6,444 nt of DNA from Bacteroidales bacterium UBA7009 (GTDB lineage: Bacteria > Bacteroidota > Bacteroidia > Bacteroidales > Paludibacteraceae): positions 1 to 6,444 of the forward strand of contig DJXH01000047.1 of NCBI GenBank assembly GCA_002449665.1, in the 5' to 3' direction. Each line of letters opens with the position of its first letter. Position 1 is the stretch's first letter. This document shows positions 1 through 6,160 of this stretch, piece after piece. The position numbers and the translations under genes were made by a program. Below the pieces are notes generated by a model. It did not search any database. It was given only the letters and a program-made list of their open reading frames with translations, and had not been told where the DNA came from.

Positions 1-176
1 GCATGGACCAGGCAATGATAGACGTTACAGGTACGGACGCGGCTGTGGGCGACTATGCCATCGTCTTCGGCGATGCGCTGCCGCTAAGCGAACTGGCAGA
101 CAAACTGCAAACTATTCCATACGAGATACTGACCTCCGTCTCACGCCGCGTAAAAAGACTATATGTATATGAATGA
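1..176 (+). CDS. alr: Alanine racemase, C-terminal fragment (5' end outside window)
   Basis: Alanine racemase is a cytoplasmic PLP enzyme that interconverts L- and D-alanine for peptidoglycan. The 57 visible residues match the end of its C-terminal beta domain. The segment MDQAMIDVTG corresponds to the family's CMD(Q/M)xxVD motif, whose Met backbone contacts the substrate carboxylate. The two leading bases, gc, would complete a Cys codon, as expected. Further on, GDYAIVFG, LPLSELAD and IPYEILTSVSRRV are the usual end of the family, and the protein stops a few residues later with TGA at 174-176. In many Bacteroidetes this domain is fused behind MurF; whether that holds here cannot be seen. The last 14 bases overlap the next gene on the same strand, which suggests cotranscription. 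The identification is secure; the full architecture is unknown. Confidence 0.93.
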   Translation, partial: MDQAMIDVTGTDAAVGDYAIVFGDALPLSELADKLQTIPYEILTSVSRRVKRLYVYE

Positions 177-909
177 CAGCAAAATAAGCCTTTGGGCAAA
201 AGACCTGACGGTGGGCTATGGGAAGAAAGTGGTGCAAGAGGGCATCTGCTTTGAGTTGAAAGAAGGAGAGATGGTATGTATGCTCGGTCCGAACGGCGGC
301 GGCAAATCCACACTGCTGCGCACTTTAGCCGGACTGCAACCCGCACTTGGCGGTCAGACATCGCTGTCAGGACTGACAAAAACTGAACTGTCGCGACAAT
401 TGGCTATCGTCCTTACCGAAAAAGAGGCAGCCGACAACACCACTGTATATGACGTAGCCGCAATGGGCAGATACCCTTACACATCTTTTCTCGGCGGACT
501 GACAGACGAAGACAGAAAGATAATAGACACCGCCCTTGGCGAGGTAGGACTGCAAGACTATGCCACAAGGCAGTTTGTATCGCTCAGCGACGGAGAACTG
601 CAACGCGTACTCATTGCCAAAGCCCTGACACAGACAACGCCCGTCATTCTGCTTGACGAACCGACGGCACATCTCGACCTGCCGAGCAGACTCAAAGTGA
701 TGCAACTGCTCAAAAGACTTGCTACGGAACAGAAAAAGACTATCATCATCTCCACCCACGAACTGGACCTTGCCCTGCATACAGCCGACCGCATACTGCT
801 CGTCTCCAAGAGCGGCGTAAGGCTTGATACGGCAGAGAACTTGATAAAAACCGATGCCTTCACACCGGCATTCGGAATGGATATTTTCAACTACTCTTTT
901 AATCGCTGA
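163..909 (+). CDS. ABC transporter ATP-binding protein, FecE/BtuD-like (iron-siderophore, haem or cobalamin import)
   Basis: This 248-residue protein is a single nucleotide-binding domain, the usual length for the FecE/FhuC/BtuD class that powers uptake of iron chelates, haem or vitamin B12 across the inner membrane. Visible motifs are Walker A GPNGGGKST (42-50), signature LSDGELQ (141-147), Walker B VILLDEP (161-167), D-loop HLDL (170-173) and switch histidine H199. Where the Q-loop glutamine is expected there is VLTE (83-86), so a Thr or Glu replaces Gln. The signature reads LSDGE rather than LSGGQ. ATG codons at 163 and 169 are both possible; both overlap the alanine racemase end and neither has a Shine-Dalgarno sequence. 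I give the longer form. No permease or binding-protein gene is visible, so partners may lie upstream of the window or elsewhere. Substrate is not determined. The 3' end overlaps the convergent lipoprotein gene. Confidence 0.9.
   Translation: MYMNDSKISLWAKDLTVGYGKKVVQEGICFELKEGEMVCMLGPNGGGKSTLLRTLAGLQPALGGQTSLSGLTKTELSRQLAIVLTEKEAADNTTVYDVAAMGRYPYTSFLGGLTDEDRKIIDTALGEVGLQDYATRQFVSLSDGELQRVLIAKALTQTTPVILLDEPTAHLDLPSRLKVMQLLKRLATEQKKTIIISTHELDLALHTADRILLVSKSGVRLDTAENLIKTDAFTPAFGMDIFNYSFNR
891..909. other. Tail-to-tail overlap of convergent genes
   Basis: The ABC ATPase (+ strand, TGA at 907-909) and the beta-helix lipoprotein (- strand, TAG read from 893-891) share 19 bases at their 3' ends. 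The junction leaves no non-coding space for a shared terminator. Any termination signal for either transcript must lie inside the coding sequence of the other gene. Confidence 0.9.
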
Positions 910-2363
910 TAGCACCCCGCATCGGGTTTGATTTCACGGCGACTTACTCCTTTGCGGTCTGAGATATACTTCGGGTTTTGCGCAAGTAGCGAATCGCCTA
1001 TACCGAGAGCGACAGAGAGACTGTCAAGACGGAAGTCGTAATAGACATACTCTTTGTACTTGTAGTCGGTATTGATAAAAATCCGATCGCTGTCCTGTGC
1101 ATATACATTCTCACGACTGAAAGCGGCATTAAGAGTATCCGTTTGCAGATAATTGCCGTAGAACTCACCCGCATAATCTTCGGGCAGCGGCACAGCCGAC
1201 TCCAAATTATTCTTCCTTGCTCCGGCAACGATAGAGTTACGAATAGTGACAACTGTAGGATTGGCAGCACCTTCGAGATTATTGATATACACAGCAGGTA
1301 CATCTCGGCGTGAGACATTGTGGATGTTGATGTTGGTATATGGCCAGCCGAAATATGAGGCGATGGTGTTGTGGGTGAGGGTGTGCGTACCGCCTTCCAA
1401 GAAGAGGCAGAAAGAGGCGCAGTTGCTTATCTCCGTATTCCAAATCTCGGCATCGGTATTCTGCAGCACTACGCCGTAGGTGGCGTGGTTGTGAATACGC
1501 GAGTTGGATAGAGTGAGCGTTGGCAGCGTTTTGACAAAGGGCGAGGAGCAGTAGAGACCGACATTGCCGTTGAGTATCTCCACATAGTCAAGCGTATCGT
1601 GATGTACTAATCCGTTGGGCTGAACGAGATAAACGCCTCCCCACCCTCCTGAAGCCGACTGATACGGCACGTGGTCAAAGAGACGGTCAAGACGGTCGCT
1701 TGTTATACGCACGGGCTTGTCCAAAGTACCTCTTGCGCTTACTCCGCCTTGCAGGATAAGGTTAGAGCCTTGGTGCATATAGAGAGTGGAGCCGGCTGCA
1801 AAACGCGCTTTGCCGTTGATAACGAGAGTGTCGTAGATAAGATAAGGTCTTGAGGAAGTGAAAGTATAGTCGCCGTCAAAGGTCGTAAGCCGTTGTTCGG
1901 AGCGAATCATACTGACGTTGATACCCACGGCTTGCAGGGCTATATACTGGCGGTTGCCGTTGGTGAAGAACCAGATGGTATCTTCTACGAGCACAGGCAT
2001 ATCCGTTGTCTGTTCTTCCACTTTGGCTTTGACAAAAAGATAAAGGCTGTCGTGTCCGTTAAGGGTGATATTACGTAGTCTGTCGGGGTCGTTTTCGCCG
2101 TCAATGTTGAGGCGGAACCACTGACCTTTGAGCGTGATATGGTCAATAACAACGGCATTGGCATTGGGGTTGTAAACCATTATGTTCTTGGTGCTGCTGC
2201 CGTGACCGGTGAAGACGGTATCAAAACATACGGTATCTTGTGAGAAAGCGAGTTTGAGGTTAGGGTCAGCAGAAACGGTCTGCTCCTTGCACGAAGTAAG
2301 GCAGAGAGAGACGGCGACAAGCACAAAAAGAAGACAGCGGTATATGTTGGTCAGTCGTTGCAT
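891..2363 (-). CDS. Lipoprotein with N-terminal Ig-like region and right-handed beta-helix
   Basis: I recognise the architecture but know no specific function for this 490-residue protein. It begins with a lipoprotein signal peptide: a hydrophobic stretch at about 11-21, then lipobox LTSC with Cys25 as the predicted lipidated residue. CKEQ follows, which is only weakly like the acidic surface-export signals known in Bacteroidetes, so periplasmic or surface location is open. Residues about 35-148 look like a beta-sandwich, with repeated hydrophobic/NP patterns such as VYNPNANAVVIDHITLKG. Residues about 165-385 show recurrent short strands with Gly, Asn and Thr turns, including GGWGGVYL, LTLSNSRIHNH and AEIWNTEISNC, typical of a parallel beta-helix. 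The C-terminus has YYDFRLDSLSVALGIGD and PDAGCYQ (480-486), like the closing segment of pectate-lyase-type helices. No catalytic site can be assigned; adhesion, scaffolding or glycan binding are guesses. It starts 9 bases after the PorT-like gene and is last in the run. Confidence 0.82.
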   Translation of the reverse strand: MQRLTNIYRCLLFVLVAVSLCLTSCKEQTVSADPNLKLAFSQDTVCFDTVFTGHGSSTKNIMVYNPNANAVVIDHITLKGQWFRLNIDGENDPDRLRNITLNGHDSLYLFVKAKVEEQTTDMPVLVEDTIWFFTNGNRQYIALQAVGINVSMIRSEQRLTTFDGDYTFTSSRPYLIYDTLVINGKARFAAGSTLYMHQGSNLILQGGVSARGTLDKPVRITSDRLDRLFDHVPYQSASGGWGGVYLVQPNGLVHHDTLDYVEILNGNVGLYCSSPFVKTLPTLTLSNSRIHNHATYGVVLQNTDAEIWNTEISNCASFCLFLEGGTHTLTHNTIASYFGWPYTNINIHNVSRRDVPAVYINNLEGAANPTVVTIRNSIVAGARKNNLESAVPLPEDYAGEFYGNYLQTDTLNAAFSRENVYAQDSDRIFINTDYKYKEYVYYDFRLDSLSVALGIGDSLLAQNPKYISDRKGVSRREIKPDAGCYQRLKE

Positions 2364-2372
2364 AAGCGGTGA

Positions 2373-3086
2373 TTATTCAAAGTTAAAGCAGATGGTAATC
2401 ATCTGGTTGGTAAGTCGTTTGAGGGCACGGGTATAGAACTCGTTCTGCTGTGGCAGGTTGGTTCGCTCTTCCACAGGTGTAATCATATTGGCGAAACCAA
2501 CTTGGTATTTTATCTCGGGACAAAGTTTGAACCACGTGGTATATAGGTCGCAGCCGAAGCCGAAGTCTATAAAATAGTCAAGTTTGCGCTGATAGACGGG
2601 CCTTTCTTTTTGTCCGCCGAAGTCGTATTGTACGCCGCCGCCGAAGATGACATAGGGACGGTAGTTGTTGTGCCGCTCTGCCGACCATTTGAGGTAGAGG
2701 GGGACGGATATAGGCAGACTGATTATCTCGGCTTTGTCTTTGTAGGAGGCATCTATGCCTTGTATTTTGTTGCCGCTCTCGTTGATGTATTTGATTGTTT
2801 TCTGTCCGAAATGAAGTCCGGGGCATAGGCGCAGATTAAGATGTCGTGTGAGCCTGAGGTCTGTGATGAAACCGACGGAGAAACCTGGCATAAGCGAAGC
2901 CACACGAGCGTGATACACTTCGCCGTCAATGGTGTCGCGTGAGTCCTGCACGTAGTAGCCCATCATATTCACTCCGAGTGAGAAACCGAAGTGGAAGCGT
3001 TTGTTGTCCACGTATGGGTTAATCATCTGAGCCCTGATCGCTATAGGAATCAGCAGCAGCATCCATATTAGCAGATTTTTTCTCAT
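2373..3086 (-). CDS. PorT-family outer-membrane beta-barrel protein
   Basis: This 237-residue protein has a signal peptide (1-19, basic MRK, hydrophobic core, cleavage likely at IRA|Q). Alternating beta-strand sequence follows to a C-terminus of MITICFNFE, typical of a last barrel strand. The pattern FHFGFSLGVN (31-40), the strand EIISLPISVPLYLKW (120-134) and RPYVIFGGGVQYDFGG (143-158) fit the Bacteroidetes PorT family (OMP_b-brl type). Porphyromonas gingivalis PorT, a type IX secretion component, is of similar length. Membership in the family is likely; a secretion role is not shown, because the family is wider than that system. The start is well fixed: an in-frame TGA lies at 3101-3099, and the ATG at 3086 is the first after it. 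The later Met21 would discard the whole signal peptide. The first 22 codons lie inside the preceding receptor gene in another frame. Confidence 0.75.
   Translation of the reverse strand: MRKNLLIWMLLLIPIAIRAQMINPYVDNKRFHFGFSLGVNMMGYYVQDSRDTIDGEVYHARVASLMPGFSVGFITDLRLTRHLNLRLCPGLHFGQKTIKYINESGNKIQGIDASYKDKAEIISLPISVPLYLKWSAERHNNYRPYVIFGGGVQYDFGGQKERPVYQRKLDYFIDFGFGCDLYTTWFKLCPEIKYQVGFANMITPVEERTNLPQQNEFYTRALKRLTNQMITICFNFE
3019..3086 (-). other. 68-base two-frame coding overlap (receptor tail / PorT-like signal peptide)
   Basis: Both frames are read on the minus strand. The receptor frame encodes its last 21 residues (853-873), rich in Asp, Ser, Lys and Ala, beyond the last barrel strand YNFG (842-845). 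The shifted frame encodes codons 1-22 of the PorT-like protein, which is its complete signal peptide. A short (CAG)3 tract on the + strand (3051-3059) reads as Ala-Ala-Ala in the first frame and Leu-Leu-Leu in the hydrophobic core of the second, so a whole-triplet gain or loss keeps both frames open. Confidence 0.88.
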
Positions 3087-5640
3087 TGCGTTTTGCTTTC
3101 ATGTTTCCGAAGTTGTAGGTCAGTCCAAGTCCGATAGTACGCGAGTGCCAGCGGTTTTCCTGATACTGCCAAAAGCCTTCGCCGTAGGTGGTGTTACGTC
3201 TTGCACGTGAGTCGAGCAGGTCGCGGACATTAAACTGTAGTGCAAGTGTGTTGTTGAGGAAGGTTTTTCTCAGTCCGAGGTCGATGGAGTAACTATGGCT
3301 TGTCTGTCCTTGTGCCACTACGCGCGGGCTGCGGTAGTTGGCGGAAATCTGTCCGGAGAACGTCTTGGTAAAGAGGAAGTTGAGGTTAATGCGCGCCGAC
3401 CATGCAAGTATGTTCTGTTCGGGGATAACGACCTCGTCAAACACTTTGTCGTTGAGCGTAGGAGTAAAGACGGCGCGATCCATTCGGTTGTAGTAGAGGT
3501 TGATGCTGGTGGTCATCTGCATTATGTCCTTAAACAGGCGGTTCTTAGCAGCCACCTCCACGCCCGCTCCGTGTCTCGTACCGAGGTTGGTGTAGGTATT
3601 GCGCATAATATCGCCGTCAAGGAAGCGTATGTTCTGTGTTACTTTCTCCGCATAGCGGTAGAAGAGTCCGACGGAGAGCGTGTGTCTTTCCCACGACTTG
3701 AGGTAGTTGAGTTCGAGCGATGAACTGTACTGCGGATTAAGATCGGGGTTACCGTATTGAATGTTAGTGGGGTCGCTCATGTTCTGTCGGGGGTTGATTT
3801 GGTGTCCGCGTGGGCGGTCTATACGGCGGGTGTAGTTGAGTTGCATCTCGTGTCCGCTGCCGAAGTCGTAACTTATATATGCAGAGGGGAAGAGTTGGAA
3901 ATAGGTTGTATCTCTGTTGTCTGTTTCGAGAGTATTAAGCGTATTATAGTAAGTCGAGGTGATGTTACGGCGGTACATCTCGCCGCGCAGTCCCACTTGC
4001 AGCGAAAGGCGGTTGAAGAAGCGGTTGCCGTAGGTGATATAAAGTGCGTGTGTCTGTTCGCGGTTGAGGAAATCGTTATAGTAGGGCAGCAGTTCAGTGA
4101 GCCTGTCGTCGGAGGTGGCGGCGTTGTCGTAGAATGTGCCGCAGTCCCAAGCCTGTGAGAGGTTTTTGCGCCAAGCGAGGTCAGTCTCCCAGCCTGCTTC
4201 CATACGACTTTGGTCAGTAGGTTTCCACTCGTAGTCGGCTTTGAGTTGCACCATACGGTCGGTGTTTTTAGAGAGTTGCTCTTGTATGTTTGTGTAGGTG
4301 GTATAAGGCGTGAGGTCTGTTTTGCCTGTCTGGTCGTAGTAGATGTCTTGGTTGAAGCCAAACTGCATATAGTTGGCAGACATCATCAGTTTGTGGCGTT
4401 TGCTTATCTCGAATGTCCAGTCTATCATTCCGTTGCCGCCCGGGTGTCCTCCGCCGCCGTGTTCGTTGCGCGAGTAAGAGTCGGAGAGGGTCTCTTTGTT
4501 AAGTTCGGAGCGGGGGGAGAGATAGGAAGCAACATCGTAGATATTGAAGTCCACGAGGTTGGTATTGTTCATAGAGAAGAAACCTCGGGTAAGGTCCTGC
4601 TTGGGGTCAAGCGAGAGCATACCAAAGCCGCTCAGTCCGATAGTGGAGCGTGAGGTAACGTGTATGTCAAGTCCGGCACGCAAGAAGAGTCCGCCGCCGG
4701 AGTGCTTGTTCTGTCCGTTCTTGGTAATACGGTTAATGGATGTGGTGTCGCCAGCGTTGTCGGTATAGAAATTATATCTGTCGTTTATGCTTTTGCCATT
4801 GGAGGAGTGGTAGTGGTAGCCGGCGTTGATGTATCCGTCCACTATGGACTTGGAGAAGTTAAAGTTCACTCCGCCTCTGCCTCCTGGCGGTACGTTCCAC
4901 GGCTCGGCGAGGGCGTAGTCAAAGTTGGCGTTAACGCTGCCGTAGTAGCCTGCCTTGCGGTCTTTTTTGAGGACGAGGTTAATGATACCGGCTGTACCTT
5001 CGGGTGAGAATTTCGCACTGGGGTTAGTGATGACTTCTATACTTTCTATGCTTTCGGCGGGCATCTGCTTGAGTACATCGGCGCGGTTGTCGGCGGTCAG
5101 TCCGGCGGGTTTGCCGTTAATCCATATCTCCACACTCTCGCTGTTACGCAGACTGATGTTGCCTTCTTGGTCCACGTCCACGGAAGGCACGTTCTCCAAC
5201 GCATCCGTTGCGCTGCCACCGGCGGAGGCAAGGTTTTGGTCAACGCTGAACACTTTGCGGTCCAGTTCAAAGCGCATTTGGCTTCCCTGCCCCACCACTT
5301 CCACTTCGGCGAGGTCTTGTGTCTGCTCTTCGAGAGAGATGTTGCCTACGTTGACGTTTTTGCCGCTGACGGTAACGTCCAATGTCTTTTCGTTGTAGCC
5401 GAGAAAGGAAATGTGAAGCAGGTATTTGCCGTTTTTCACATCTACGAGTACGAACCCGCCATCCTCATCCGTGGTAGTACCCGTGAGCGGTGCGGTATCG
5501 CCTGTTTTTGTTATACTTACGTTGGCGAAGTCAATGGGGCGGCGGGTGTTGGCATCGAGTACGCGACCGCGTATATTGTTTTGTGCTACGAGGGTAAAAG
5601 CCGTCAGCAGTAGGAGTATTGTACTAAAAAATTGTTTCAT
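3019..5640 (-). CDS. TonB-dependent receptor-type outer-membrane protein (carboxypeptidase-regulatory-like domain plus OMP_b-brl_3 barrel)
   Basis: This 873-residue protein should form a plugged 22-strand-type outer-membrane barrel that imports a ligand using TonB energy. In order it has a signal peptide (about 1-19), a CarboxypepD_reg-like beta-sandwich (about 22-104, with IRGRVLDANTRRPIDFANV and GYNEKTLDV) and a possible TonB-box segment, LAEVEVVG (110-117). The plug follows (about 125-228, with ATDALENVPSVDVDQEG and NPSAKFSPEGTAGIINLVLKK), then the barrel to YNFG (842-845) and a polar tail. The NPSAxxxxEGTAGIIN motif marks the OMP_b-brl_3 class rather than SusC, and no SusD-like gene is next to it. 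Residues 391-404 (RNEHGGGGHPGGNG) form a Gly/His-rich segment of the barrel. Ligand is unknown. The start ATG shares ATGA with the aroQ stop, suggesting translational coupling. The 3' end overlaps the PorT-like gene by 68 bases. Confidence 0.9.
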   Translation of the reverse strand: MKQFFSTILLLLTAFTLVAQNNIRGRVLDANTRRPIDFANVSITKTGDTAPLTGTTTDEDGGFVLVDVKNGKYLLHISFLGYNEKTLDVTVSGKNVNVGNISLEEQTQDLAEVEVVGQGSQMRFELDRKVFSVDQNLASAGGSATDALENVPSVDVDQEGNISLRNSESVEIWINGKPAGLTADNRADVLKQMPAESIESIEVITNPSAKFSPEGTAGIINLVLKKDRKAGYYGSVNANFDYALAEPWNVPPGGRGGVNFNFSKSIVDGYINAGYHYHSSNGKSINDRYNFYTDNAGDTTSINRITKNGQNKHSGGGLFLRAGLDIHVTSRSTIGLSGFGMLSLDPKQDLTRGFFSMNNTNLVDFNIYDVASYLSPRSELNKETLSDSYSRNEHGGGGHPGGNGMIDWTFEISKRHKLMMSANYMQFGFNQDIYYDQTGKTDLTPYTTYTNIQEQLSKNTDRMVQLKADYEWKPTDQSRMEAGWETDLAWRKNLSQAWDCGTFYDNAATSDDRLTELLPYYNDFLNREQTHALYITYGNRFFNRLSLQVGLRGEMYRRNITSTYYNTLNTLETDNRDTTYFQLFPSAYISYDFGSGHEMQLNYTRRIDRPRGHQINPRQNMSDPTNIQYGNPDLNPQYSSSLELNYLKSWERHTLSVGLFYRYAEKVTQNIRFLDGDIMRNTYTNLGTRHGAGVEVAAKNRLFKDIMQMTTSINLYYNRMDRAVFTPTLNDKVFDEVVIPEQNILAWSARINLNFLFTKTFSGQISANYRSPRVVAQGQTSHSYSIDLGLRKTFLNNTLALQFNVRDLLDSRARRNTTYGEGFWQYQENRWHSRTIGLGLTYNFGNMKAKRNEKKSANMDAAADSYSDQGSDD

Positions 5641-6134
5641 TCTTGTTGTGCGGTGTTTTCTTTTTCAGGTCTTTCTATCAACCACATTGCCGCTTGGCGG
5701 TATCCGTCTGTCCCTTGACCAATGATTGATTTTGAGCATACCTCACTAAGGAGGCTTACGTTTCGGAAAGTTTCTCTTTTGCTTATATCGCTTATGTGTA
5801 CTTCCACCACTTTTATCCCTGCGCTTACTGTATCTTCGACGGCATCACGCAGGCTTACGCTTGTATGGCAAAGTCCGCCCGGGTTGATGATTATGCCGCT
5901 TACGGCTTCACCCTCTTTGTCGCCGGACTGAATGTCCTCTTTTTCCGCCACAGCATCTTGCAGAATATCTATCAGGCAGCCCTCGTGATTAGTCTGACGA
6001 TAGGTAAACAACACATCGGGAAAGGCTTGCTGCAAGTTCAGCATCACCTGCTCCATAGAGGTGGTACCATATACGGCGGGATTGCGTTTGCCGAGGCGGT
6101 TGAGGTTAGGTCCGTTGAGAACGAGAATACGCAT
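5637..6134 (-). CDS. aroQ: 3-dehydroquinate dehydratase, type II
   Basis: This enzyme converts 3-dehydroquinate to 3-dehydroshikimate, the third step of the shikimate pathway for aromatic amino acids and chorismate. It acts in the cytoplasm as a dodecamer in this family. Expected active-site residues are all visible: N10 in GPNLN, flexible-loop R17 and Y22 in GKRNPAVYG, N84 in INPGG, H90 in LCHTS, E111 and H113 in EVHIS, then R120 and R124. The protein has 165 residues against about 140-150 for most homologues. The extra length is a charged segment at about 64-78 (KEDIQSGDKEGEA region) between the first half and GIIINPGG, plus a hydrophilic C-terminal tail. The normally conserved REP after the loop Arg reads RNP. 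It lies 26 bases after rho, and its TGA overlaps the receptor's ATG by four bases. It appears functional. Confidence 0.95.
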   Translation of the reverse strand: MRILVLNGPNLNRLGKRNPAVYGTTSMEQVMLNLQQAFPDVLFTYRQTNHEGCLIDILQDAVAEKEDIQSGDKEGEAVSGIIINPGGLCHTSVSLRDAVEDTVSAGIKVVEVHISDISKRETFRNVSLLSEVCSKSIIGQGTDGYRQAAMWLIERPEKENTAQQE

Positions 6135-6135
6135 G

Positions 6136-6159
6136 GTTGGAGGTTAGAAGTTAGAAGTT
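6136..6159. repeat. Heptamer tandem repeat in the rho-aroQ gap
   Basis: On the minus strand the gap contains TTCTAAC twice in a row (6156-6143) followed by a diverged copy CTCCAAC (6142-6136). A partial unit, AAC, precedes them at 6159-6157. The repeat fills nearly all of the 26-base gap and replaces any Shine-Dalgarno sequence ahead of aroQ. A pure seven-base period can gain or lose copies by slippage without touching either gene. No function is evident. Confidence 0.7.
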
Positions 6160-6160
6160 C

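Noticed and set aside
367..915. A 182-codon open frame on the minus strand opposite the ABC ATPase.
   Set aside because: It is antisense to a gene with every ABC motif, its translation is Cys-rich and matches no family I know, and it lacks domain features.
916..929. Possible terminator: CCCG-CAT-CGGG hairpin followed by TTT, just after the ABC ATPase stop.
   Set aside because: The stem has only four pairs and the T run is broken by G. The bases encode the well-patterned PDAGCYQ end of the lipoprotein, so chance is the simpler explanation.
2378..2385. Possible Bacteroidetes -7 promoter box (TAACTTTG on the minus strand) ahead of the lipoprotein gene.
   Set aside because: It encodes the last residues of the PorT-like protein, no TTTG -33 element lies about 20 bases upstream, and the implied leader would be only a few bases long.
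3873..4361. A 162-codon open frame on the minus strand inside the receptor gene.
   Set aside because: Its Thr/Ser/Pro-rich low-complexity translation is what a shifted frame of barrel coding sequence yields, and the receptor frame is continuous across it.
4210..5613. Several + strand open frames of 115-148 codons opposite the receptor gene.
   Set aside because: They are Val-rich antisense shadows of barrel and plug codons with no recognisable domain.
3019..5640. SusC-type receptor of a polysaccharide-utilisation locus.
   Set aside because: There is no SusD-like gene, glycoside hydrolase or regulator nearby, the length is below the usual SusC size, and the plug motif fits the OMP_b-brl_3 class.
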